Source: Paludibacter sp. (GTDB taxonomy: Bacteria > Bacteroidota > Bacteroidia > Bacteroidales > Paludibacteraceae). Taken from it: a stretch of DNA of 64,000 nucleotides. Shown here one piece after another: positions 57,058-64,000 of this stretch. The position numbers were made by a program, and so were the translations under genes. Numbering within the stretch: position 1 is the stretch's first letter; each line of letters starts with the position of its first letter. Location: positions 1 through 64,000 of the forward strand of contig JAQTUE010000008.1 of assembly GCA_028710415.1 (NCBI GenBank), given 5' to 3'. The notes under the pieces were generated by a model that searched no databases, was not told the DNA's origin, and saw only the letters and a program-made list of their open reading frames with translations.

Positions 57058-58116
57058 ATGAAACTTATGATTAAGAAATCCCTCCTGTTATTGGCCTTAT
57101 TCAGTTTAATGAGTGTTACGTTAACCTGTAAGGGAGAAAGTCCAATAGTAACACCACTGGTTAATGCTTTTGCCAAAGGGGCTGATATTAGCTGGTTGCC
57201 ACAAATGGAAGCAAGTGGCTATCAATTCCTGAACGACCAGGGTGTCCGGGAAGATTGTTTCAAGATCCTGAAAGATCATGGCATCAATTCCATACGGCTT
57301 CGCACCTGGGTGAATCCATCCAACGACAAAGCAAGCGGCCATTGCAGCAAGGACGAGACGGTGGCTATGGCACTCAGGGCCCAACAATGGGGAATGCGGG
57401 TCATGATTGATTTCCATTACAGTGACTCGTGGGCAGATCCTTCAAAACAGGTAAAACCAAAAGCCTGGGAAGGACATGATTTCAATCAACTGCTGAAAGA
57501 TGTTTACGATTATACCTTCGAGGTGATGACCGCCCTGAAAACAGCCGGAATAACACCCGAGTGGGTACAGGTAGGAAATGAAACCCGTACCGGAATGATC
57601 TATCCGGAAGGAAGCACGGAGAACTGGCCCCAGCTGGCCCTACTTATCAATAAAGGGTATGATGCCATAAAAGCTGTCAGCCCGCAATCGAAGGTAATAC
57701 TGCATGTTGACCAGGGCAATAATAATTCCCTGTTTCGTAATTGGTTTGATAATGCCCAAAAGAACGGAGCAAAATACGATGTGATTGGTATGTCCTATTA
57801 TCCTTACTGGTTGGATGGCAAACCGGATTATACGCTGTCAATAGAAGAGTTAGGAAAGAACCTGATTGACATGGCAGCCAGGTATAACAAGGAAGTCATG
57901 GTGGTGGAAGTGGGCGGCGAAGACACTAAAGTCCAAAACACTTATGATATGTTGGTGGCTGTGCAGAAAAAGGTGAAAGCAGTACCGAACAGTAAGGGAT
58001 TGGGGGTGTTTTACTGGGAACCTGAGGGTGCCCGAAGTTGGAGTCATTATGGCTTAAGTGCGTGGGGAGATGATGGAAAACCGAGCAAAGCGTTGGAGGC
58101 ATTTAAAAAGTTTTAG
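57058..58116 (+). CDS. GH53 arabinogalactan endo-beta-1,4-galactanase (copy 1)
   Basis: A 352-residue GH53 enzyme, a TIM-barrel hydrolase of beta-1,4-galactan. The lipoprotein signal ends SVTLTC with Cys24 as lipid site. Conserved segments are KGADISWLPQMEASG, IDFHYSDSWADPSKQ and the two catalytic glutamates: Glu175 in WVQVGNETRTG (acid/base) and Glu284 in MVVEVGG (nucleophile). The enzyme probably works at the outer surface or in the periplasm on pectin side chains. It is followed by a paralogue in tandem. No SusC/SusD genes are nearby. Confidence 0.92.
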   Translation: MKLMIKKSLLLLALFSLMSVTLTCKGESPIVTPLVNAFAKGADISWLPQMEASGYQFLNDQGVREDCFKILKDHGINSIRLRTWVNPSNDKASGHCSKDETVAMALRAQQWGMRVMIDFHYSDSWADPSKQVKPKAWEGHDFNQLLKDVYDYTFEVMTALKTAGITPEWVQVGNETRTGMIYPEGSTENWPQLALLINKGYDAIKAVSPQSKVILHVDQGNNNSLFRNWFDNAQKNGAKYDVIGMSYYPYWLDGKPDYTLSIEELGKNLIDMAARYNKEVMVVEVGGEDTKVQNTYDMLVAVQKKVKAVPNSKGLGVFYWEPEGARSWSHYGLSAWGDDGKPSKALEAFKKF

Positions 58117-58254
58117 AAGTTTGGGGTTTGAAGTTTGAGGTTTGAGGTTCCGCGTTCAATGTTCCGTGTTCCGTGTTCCGTGTTCCGTGTTTGGTTCTTG
58201 GTTCTTGGTTCTTGGTTCTTGTGTCTTGTGTCTTGTGTCTATAAAATCACACAT
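58117..58254. repeat. Composite repeat tract between the two GH53 genes
   Basis: Three repeat families follow one another: GTTTGAGGTTTGAGGTT at about 58123-58147, GTTCCGTGTTCCGTG units at about 58148-58190, then TTGGTTCTTGGTTC and TTGTGTCTTGTGTC units at about 58192-58241. The tract is an open frame, so a gene caller can start the second GH53 gene too early (58135). Confidence 0.88.
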
Positions 58255-59310
58255 ATGAAATCAGTTAATCTAAAAACAGTCCTTTTATTAATTTGCTTTG
58301 CCTGGATGATTTTTCCAACAGGCTGTAAAGATAATGATCCTGTTAAGAATCCGCAAGATACGATTCCTAAAGACACAACAAAAACAGCAGCTTTTGCCAA
58401 AGGAGCTGATGTGAGTTGGGTGACACAAATGGAGGCAGGTGGAAAGAAGTTTTATAATGCCACCGGTACCCAAATGGAATGCATGGCCTTATTGAAAAGC
58501 CTGGGGATGAACTCCATCCGCCTGCGGGTTTGGGTGAATCCAACAGATGGTTGGTGCAATGAACAGGACCTGTTGGTAAAAGCAATCCGGGCTAATAACC
58601 TGGGCATGCGTATCATGATTGATTTTCATTACAGCGACAGTTGGGCAGACCCGGGGAAACAAAACAAACCTGCAGCCTGGAAAAATCTCAGTTTTACGGA
58701 CCTGAAAACAGCGGTTAGCAACCATACTGCGGAAGTATTGAATTTATTGAAAACGAATAGCATTACTCCCGAATGGGTCCAGGTGGGGAATGAAACGGGT
58801 AACGGGATGTTGTGGGAAGATGGCAAAGCCTCAACGAATATGGCCCAATATGCCGCCCTCAACAATGCCGGGTATGATGCTGTAAAATCGGTATTTCCGT
58901 ATGCCAAAGTAATTGTTCATGTTCAGAATGGAAATGACAACAGCCTTTTCCGCTGGTTATTCGATGGGTTAAAGAATAACGGCGGCAAGTGGGATGTCAT
59001 AGGGATGTCGCTTTATCCTGACACCAGCAACTGGGAGGCAATGAATAACGCATGCCTGGCGAATATGAATGATATGATAACACGTTACGGGAAACAGGTC
59101 TTGATTTGTGAAACCGGCATGAGTTCAAACGCTCCGGCAACTGCAAAAAGTTTTTTGAGTGACCTGATCGCGAAAGTAAATTCTATTCCTTTGCACAAAG
59201 GACTGGGTGTATTTTACTGGGAACCTGAAGCCTACCTATGGCAGGGATATGGAATGGGAGGCTTTGACAATACAGGGAAATCTACGGAAGCATTGGATGC
59301 ATTCAGGTGA
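58255..59310 (+). CDS. GH53 arabinogalactan endo-beta-1,4-galactanase (copy 2)
   Basis: A 351-residue enzyme starting at 58255; the upstream codons belong to repeat sequence. The lipobox ends FPTGC, with Cys24 as the lipid site. After a threonine-rich linker come KGADVSWVTQMEAGG and IDFHYSDSWADPGKQ. The catalytic residues are Glu180 in WVQVGNETGNG and Glu286 in VLICETGMSS. It is roughly half identical to copy 1 by eye, so the pair is an old tandem duplication. The order suggests a two-gene transcript. Confidence 0.92.
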   Translation: MKSVNLKTVLLLICFAWMIFPTGCKDNDPVKNPQDTIPKDTTKTAAFAKGADVSWVTQMEAGGKKFYNATGTQMECMALLKSLGMNSIRLRVWVNPTDGWCNEQDLLVKAIRANNLGMRIMIDFHYSDSWADPGKQNKPAAWKNLSFTDLKTAVSNHTAEVLNLLKTNSITPEWVQVGNETGNGMLWEDGKASTNMAQYAALNNAGYDAVKSVFPYAKVIVHVQNGNDNSLFRWLFDGLKNNGGKWDVIGMSLYPDTSNWEAMNNACLANMNDMITRYGKQVLICETGMSSNAPATAKSFLSDLIAKVNSIPLHKGLGVFYWEPEAYLWQGYGMGGFDNTGKSTEALDAFR

Positions 59311-60201
59311 GTCATAATTCAAGACAGTTTATTAATAGCTTTGAATTACATAAATAAATTCAATTTGTCATTAACTTTATTGCAATTGAATTGTTATAAA
59401 CAGAAATATTGGAGTGTTTTAAATCGTTTGAATGGAAGTAGAAAAAAAACGTAAGATCCGGTTTAACACATGAATCGATCGGCACCCATATTTAAACAGT
59501 TTTAAGAATCTGAAAAAGAAACAGGTATCCTTAAATTCTTATTGATTTGAGTCTAAAAATACAAGAAGAAAAAGGCAGCTTAACAGGTACGGTAAAAGGT
59601 TTTTCATGAACTGTCAATCCCAAATATTATTCATCCTTGATAGCCTCTGATCATCCTAATGGATGAGAGATTTTCTAATCCTTTGGGACTACTAAAGTAG
59701 TACTTTTGCCTAACAGATTTAGCACTTTTAGTTGATTTATGTTAATGTTGTATTTTGTAATTTTACAAGATTAAAATCCCGGGGTTTATCTATAATAAAA
59801 AATCGGCAATTACCTCAGGGAAACAATAGCTGGATTAATATCATCAGTCTTAACACCATTAAACCAGCCATTTATAAATTTAGTGCCGGTAATTTTCATA
59901 CAAGACACATTTGACTGAATTGATTCAAAAAACAGCTTTTAAGGACTAAAGTTGCAGGTTACGAAAACAGTACTTAAAAATATAAAAACGGACAACATAA
60001 GGCAATACAGTTATTATTTTAAAGCCTAACGTTTCAATCATTTTAATATCAATCCGATTCTAAAGTGAATTTTATTTTTAGCTAAAAAATGTTTATCTTT
60101 GATACTTTATTATTCTACTTATTTCTTTATAACACGGATAAATCCAAGCAGAAACAAATAAATCAGTATAACAAATCGCGATTACTAACATAATTATTTT
60201 T
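59311..60201. other. Intergenic region before the cytochrome c biogenesis gene
   Basis: No convincing gene. A TACTTTTG box is at 59701-59708, preceded by the palindrome ACTACTAAAGTAGT, but no gene follows for 490 bases. The true -7 box of ccsBA is at 60094-60101. A 60-codon frame (59732-59914) has no recognisable features. Confidence 0.6.
60094..60101 (+). promoter_or_regulatory. -7 promoter element for ccsBA
   Basis: TATCTTTG, an exact TAnnTTTG match, lies 100 bases before the start codon and leaves a leader of about 90 bases. Confidence 0.55.
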
Positions 60202-63200
60202 ATGAAAAAGCTGAATGACATTTTCTTTTCGATGCTTACCAGTGTAATTTTATTGGTTATTTTCGGTGCAAGCATAGCTTATGCTACTTTTGCCGAAAAT
60301 AATTCAGGAACAGAATACGCGAAACAAATAGTCTATAATGCTAAATGGTTCGAGGTATTGTTTGTCCTGTTAATTGTAAATTTACTGGGAAGTGCCGTGA
60401 GGTATCAGCTATTTAAGAAACGTAAGTTCAGTGTGTTACTTTTTCATTTGGCATTCATTTGTATTATCATTGGAGCAGCAGTTACCCGTTTTTACGGGTC
60501 GGAAGGTGTGATGCATATCCGACAGGGTGAAACCAGCAATGAGATCTCCTCGGATAAAACATCGGTCAGGATATTGGCTGAATTTAAAGGCGAAAAGGTT
60601 GAGAAAAGCAAGGAAGCCAGTTTTTCAGAAACCGGATCGAATGCTTTTTCGGAATCGGTAGCTGTGGGAGGAAAAACCATCACGGTGGAAAATGAACTCT
60701 TCATTCCCAATTCTGTTGAAACTATTGTTCCGGACGAACAGGGGGAACCTGCCCTATCACTATTTGTGATGAACGGACAAAACCAGGGCATGGATTTCAT
60801 ATTATTAAACGGTGAATCGAATAGTTTCGGGGATGTGTCCTTTGGATTCGGGGATTCGATCCATAAAGCTGACATTTCATTTACACTGGCGGGAAATCAA
60901 CTGTTTTTTAAAACAGCATTGCCGTTGTCGAAAATGAGCATGATGCAAAAAACACAAAGCATGATGATGCCGGGAGCCGTAGTACTGGCAGAACAAAAAA
61001 CCATTTATAAGGCTGACAATATACTTTTTGTATTGAAGACTTATATGCCAAAAGCCAAAAAGAACCTGACCCAGGCTACACCTGAAATGGAGAAAACCGG
61101 AATCATCAAAAAAGGGAAAGATGCCATCATTTTCAAGGTTAGTGATGGGAACATCACTAAAAGGGTAAATGTGTTAAGCTCTGAAAACCAGACCTCACTC
61201 CCTGCAACCTGCCAGTTGAATGATGTTAAAGTATCCTTGTCGTACGGCATGTTGCAACATAAGTTACCTTTCAACATAACATTACGTTCATTTCAGCTGG
61301 ACCGTTATCCGGGATCTAACAGCCCTTCGTCGTATGCCAGTGAAATAACCCTCACCGATACGGAATTAAAGAGTGAACGCCCATTTAGAATTTATATGAA
61401 TAATATTTTGAATTACAGAGGTTACCGTTTCTTCCAGTCTTCATATGATCCTGACGAAAAAGGAACTATCCTGTCAGTAAGCCACGATTACTGGGGAACG
61501 CTTATCTCGTATATCGGCTATTTTATTATGGCACTTGGCATGATCCTTACCCTTTTCAATAAAGACAGCCGCTTCAGAACCGTATTAAGGCTGAGTAACG
61601 AATTGCAGGTAAAACGTAAATCGGGCAAGACTTTATTATTGGCGGGCATGATCCTGTTATCGGGTTCAATGTTTGCCATGGGAGGTGATATGACGAGGAA
61701 GGCCCATATGAATGCCCTGAACAGCCTGCTCATACAGGATGAAGCACAGGGCCGGGTAGAACCTTTTAACACCTTTGCCTCGGATGTGCTGCGCAAGATA
61801 ACCAAGAAAACATCATACAATAGCTTGTCAGCCGTGGAAGTGTTGCTGGGCATGAGTTCAAACCCCGCTAACTGGCAGAACGAGCCGATGATCAAGGTGG
61901 CCAACGCTCAACTGGCAAAAGAATTGGGTGCGGTGAATGACTACGTTTCATTTAACCAGCTATTCGATTTTGACAATGGTGGTGCCTACCGGTTGAAAGA
62001 AAAGATAGATAAGGTATACCAAAAAGAACAATCGACCCATAATAAATATGATAAAGAAATAGTCAATGTTGACGAACGTGTCAACATCTGTTATCAGCTA
62101 TTTAACGGGAATATGCTGGCATTATTTCCAATTCCCGGTCATAACGACGGGAAATGGAGCACTGCGAAACCTATAGTTGCGGAACAGACACAAACAAATC
62201 CTCATGCAGGAATGGTGGGTATGAATGGAATGGGTGCACCGGCGGGTATGGGAGGAATGGAAGGCAAGACATCTTCAGCAGGCATGGGAAGTACAGAAAG
62301 CAAAACACCTCCTTCAATGGATGACATAAAGGGTAAAACACCACCTCCGGGCATGGGAAGCATCGAAGGGAAAACACCTCCGGCAGGAATGGGCGGAATG
62401 TCACAGGAACAATTGAATTCCATGATGGGGAAAAGCCCGGTGGCAGCTTCTGCTTTGTCGAATGATTCCCCTGAAATGTTGTTAACCAATTATTTCAAAG
62501 CAGCCAACGAAGCCATATTATCCGGAAACTGGGGCCCTGCGAACGAACAATTGATCCGGATTAAGAGTTACCAGTTGCTGAATGGTGGAAATAATTTACC
62601 TTCTGCGACAAAGATCAAACTTGAAATATTTTACAATAACTTAAACATATTCGGGATCCTGGCAATTATCTATGTCATCATGGGATTTGTACTATTAATG
62701 CTCCACTTGGTGGACATTTTCAAGGTGAAATCCGGATTGGAAAAATACCTGAAATTAGCCATCTATCCATTTGTACTGGTATTTGGCCTGTATACTGCCG
62801 GATTGGCTATACGCTGGTATATTTCGAGCCACGCACCCTGGAGTAACGGGTATGAAACCATGATCTTTGTCGGTTGGGCTGCAGCCTTATCGGGATTAAT
62901 ATTTGCACGGAAATCACCAATCACTTTATCAGTTACAGGCATATTATCGGCCATTGCCTTGTTTGTAGCAGGAATGAGTTGGATGAATCCTGAAATTACA
63001 AACCTGGTTCCTGTACTTAAATCATATTGGTTGATTGTACATGTGGCCATTATAACTTCGAGCTACGGGTTCCTTGCCATGGGAGCCTTACTTGGATTGC
63101 TTAATTTAATCCTGATGATAGCACAGTCGAAGAAGAATGCTGTCAGGTTAAAAGACAGCATACAGGAGATAAGCTATATCATTGAAATGGCACTGATTAT

Positions 63201-63567
63201 CGGGTTGCTCATGCTCACAATCGGTTGTTTTATCGGGGGTGTATGGGCAAATGAATCGTGGGGCCGCTACTGGGGCTGGGATCCAAAAGAAACCTGGGCA
63301 CTGGTAAGCATAGTGGTTTATTCGGCTATCCTGCATTTAAGGAACGTTCCAAAAGCAAACAATCAGTTTGTATTAAGCAGCTTAGCATTAATAGGACTTA
63401 GTACCATTATCATGACATTCTTCGGGGTGAATTATTACTTGTCGGGAATGCATTCATACGCACAGGGAACACCTCCACCGGTACCTGCATTTGTTTATTT
63501 TATAATTATCGGGGTATTTGGATTGGTAATATTGGCTTATAATTCAGTTAAAAAAAATAAGATTTGA
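60202..63567 (+). CDS. ccsBA: Cytochrome c biogenesis protein CcsBA (ResBC fusion)
   Basis: An 1121-residue membrane protein that exports heme and attaches it to c-type cytochromes. The N-terminal ResB/CcsB part (about 1-470) has several helices and a large periplasmic domain with LPFNITLRSFQLDRYPGS. The C-terminal CcsA part (about 820-1120) has the heme-handling tryptophan-rich WWD loop, WANESWGRYWGWDPKETW (about 1014-1031), and flanking histidines. Between them lies a Met/Gly-rich low-complexity stretch at about residues 668-735, unusual for the family. A related fusion is common in Epsilonproteobacteria and Bacteroidota. Confidence 0.92.
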   Translation: MKKLNDIFFSMLTSVILLVIFGASIAYATFAENNSGTEYAKQIVYNAKWFEVLFVLLIVNLLGSAVRYQLFKKRKFSVLLFHLAFICIIIGAAVTRFYGSEGVMHIRQGETSNEISSDKTSVRILAEFKGEKVEKSKEASFSETGSNAFSESVAVGGKTITVENELFIPNSVETIVPDEQGEPALSLFVMNGQNQGMDFILLNGESNSFGDVSFGFGDSIHKADISFTLAGNQLFFKTALPLSKMSMMQKTQSMMMPGAVVLAEQKTIYKADNILFVLKTYMPKAKKNLTQATPEMEKTGIIKKGKDAIIFKVSDGNITKRVNVLSSENQTSLPATCQLNDVKVSLSYGMLQHKLPFNITLRSFQLDRYPGSNSPSSYASEITLTDTELKSERPFRIYMNNILNYRGYRFFQSSYDPDEKGTILSVSHDYWGTLISYIGYFIMALGMILTLFNKDSRFRTVLRLSNELQVKRKSGKTLLLAGMILLSGSMFAMGGDMTRKAHMNALNSLLIQDEAQGRVEPFNTFASDVLRKITKKTSYNSLSAVEVLLGMSSNPANWQNEPMIKVANAQLAKELGAVNDYVSFNQLFDFDNGGAYRLKEKIDKVYQKEQSTHNKYDKEIVNVDERVNICYQLFNGNMLALFPIPGHNDGKWSTAKPIVAEQTQTNPHAGMVGMNGMGAPAGMGGMEGKTSSAGMGSTESKTPPSMDDIKGKTPPPGMGSIEGKTPPAGMGGMSQEQLNSMMGKSPVAASALSNDSPEMLLTNYFKAANEAILSGNWGPANEQLIRIKSYQLLNGGNNLPSATKIKLEIFYNNLNIFGILAIIYVIMGFVLLMLHLVDIFKVKSGLEKYLKLAIYPFVLVFGLYTAGLAIRWYISSHAPWSNGYETMIFVGWAAALSGLIFARKSPITLSVTGILSAIALFVAGMSWMNPEITNLVPVLKSYWLIVHVAIITSSYGFLAMGALLGLLNLILMIAQSKKNAVRLKDSIQEISYIIEMALIIGLLMLTIGCFIGGVWANESWGRYWGWDPKETWALVSIVVYSAILHLRNVPKANNQFVLSSLALIGLSTIIMTFFGVNYYLSGMHSYAQGTPPPVPAFVYFIIIGVFGLVILAYNSVKKNKI

Positions 63568-63833
63568 ATAAATTGAGAATTCCGGTAGGGCTTTTAACCA
63601 ACTGTCTATTTTACAAGTTACTAAGTCAATAATTTTAATGTTAATTAAACTTTTTATTTTCAATATAAATATAAATAATTGATGTTTAACCCTTTAAAAA
63701 ATTGAATCAAGAATAATTGAAGTATATTTGAAATTAAACAACTAAAAATACGGATTATGTAATTCTACTTTACAGATAAAAAAAGGAATTCTTTACAGGT
63801 AATATTACGAACAAAATGCAAAAACGACTATAG
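63568..63833. other. Intergenic region after ccsBA
   Basis: AT-rich, with no hairpin terminator and no exact -7 box recognised. Nothing else noted. Confidence 0.6.
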
Positions 63834-64000
63834 ATGACTCAGTTACTTCACAGACTATCTTTAACAATATATTCAATAGTAGTAATCATATCCATAATTG
63901 TGCTGACATATATTGGTTTCACCTATTATAATAAGCCGATTGAAGAACGTTTTTTTGACCCGAATTACGCATTATTGAAGCCAAGTGGATTTCTAGGTCA
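63834..64000 (+). CDS. Small membrane protein, cut by window end
   Basis: The ATG at 63834 opens a frame that runs to the window edge (55 codons seen). It begins MTQLLHRLSLTIYSIVVIIS with one transmembrane helix, followed by YYNKPIEERFFDPNYALLKP. This resembles Bacteroidota membrane proteins of unknown function. The 3' end is missing, so length and domain content are unknown. Confidence 0.6.
   Translation, partial: MTQLLHRLSLTIYSIVVIISIIVLTYIGFTYYNKPIEERFFDPNYALLKPSGFLG

Noticed and set aside
58135..58254. Early start for the second GH53 gene
   Set aside because: The extra 40 residues would be coded by GTTCCGTG and TTGGTTC repeats, and the lipoprotein signal begins at 58255.
59701..59708. 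Orphan TACTTTTG promoter
   Set aside because: It matches the -7 pattern, but no gene follows for nearly 500 bases and the TTTG upstream is spaced too closely.

Overview
The window looks like a chromosomal piece of a Bacteroidota genome, probably Bacteroidales or Marinilabiliales. The grounds are TAnnTTTG-type -7 promoter elements, AT-rich leaders without clear Shine-Dalgarno sites, an archaeal/eukaryal-type prolyl-tRNA synthetase, a fused NuoCD, a CcsBA-type cytochrome c maturation protein, and type IX secretion features (a PorE-like OmpA lipoprotein and a cargo protein with a C-terminal sorting domain). No rRNA, tRNA or CRISPR array was recognised. The species cannot be named from the sequence alone.

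Layout. 0-6 kb: a methyltransferase on the + strand, then a minus-strand group with a DHOD-like flavoprotein, a small ferredoxin, an isoprenylcysteine-methyltransferase-like membrane protein, a type III polyketide synthase and class II fumarase. 6.3-22 kb: a complete respiratory complex I operon, nuoA-B-CD-E-F-G-H-I-J-K-L-M-N, including the NADH-oxidising E, F and G subunits. It is interrupted by REP-like hairpins and by tracts of short degenerate tandem repeats. 22-38 kb: housekeeping and stress genes: a PrxQ-like peroxiredoxin, a hemerythrin, a YtxH protein, an SdpR/SdpI/hydrolase operon, proS, ftsE-like, hisIE, folA, thyA, a PorE-like lipoprotein and a DUF1015 protein.

38-57 kb is accessory. 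It opens with 1.1 kb of REP-type palindromes in two nested tandem periods (78 bp and 294 bp) next to a REP-associated Y1 transposase, all bracketed by a ~135-bp direct repeat. A 5'-truncated ORF6N gene follows, then a run of small, AT-rich, functionally unrelated genes, all on the + strand. These include DUF2007, Abi-alpha/DUF4393, SEL1, TlpA-like, TonB-C-like, isochorismatase-like, TPR and DUF4349 genes. They are separated by spacers carrying degenerate dispersed repeats, and the run ends in a 1.66-kresidue type IX secreted surface protein. 57-64 kb: two tandem GH53 endo-galactanase lipoproteins, a 1121-residue CcsBA protein with an unusual Met/Gly-rich insert, and the start of a small membrane protein cut by the window edge.

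The genes form a respiratory module (complex I, fumarase, cytochrome c maturation), a folate/thymidylate module (folA, thyA), a cell-surface module (PorE-like protein, T9SS cargo, GH53 enzymes) and a small lipid-polyketide module (type III PKS plus methyltransferase). The most unusual content is non-coding: the REP/transposase array, an 11-bp helically phased repeat family, a hairpin pair flanking proS, and at least five families of degenerate short repeats in the intergenic regions.
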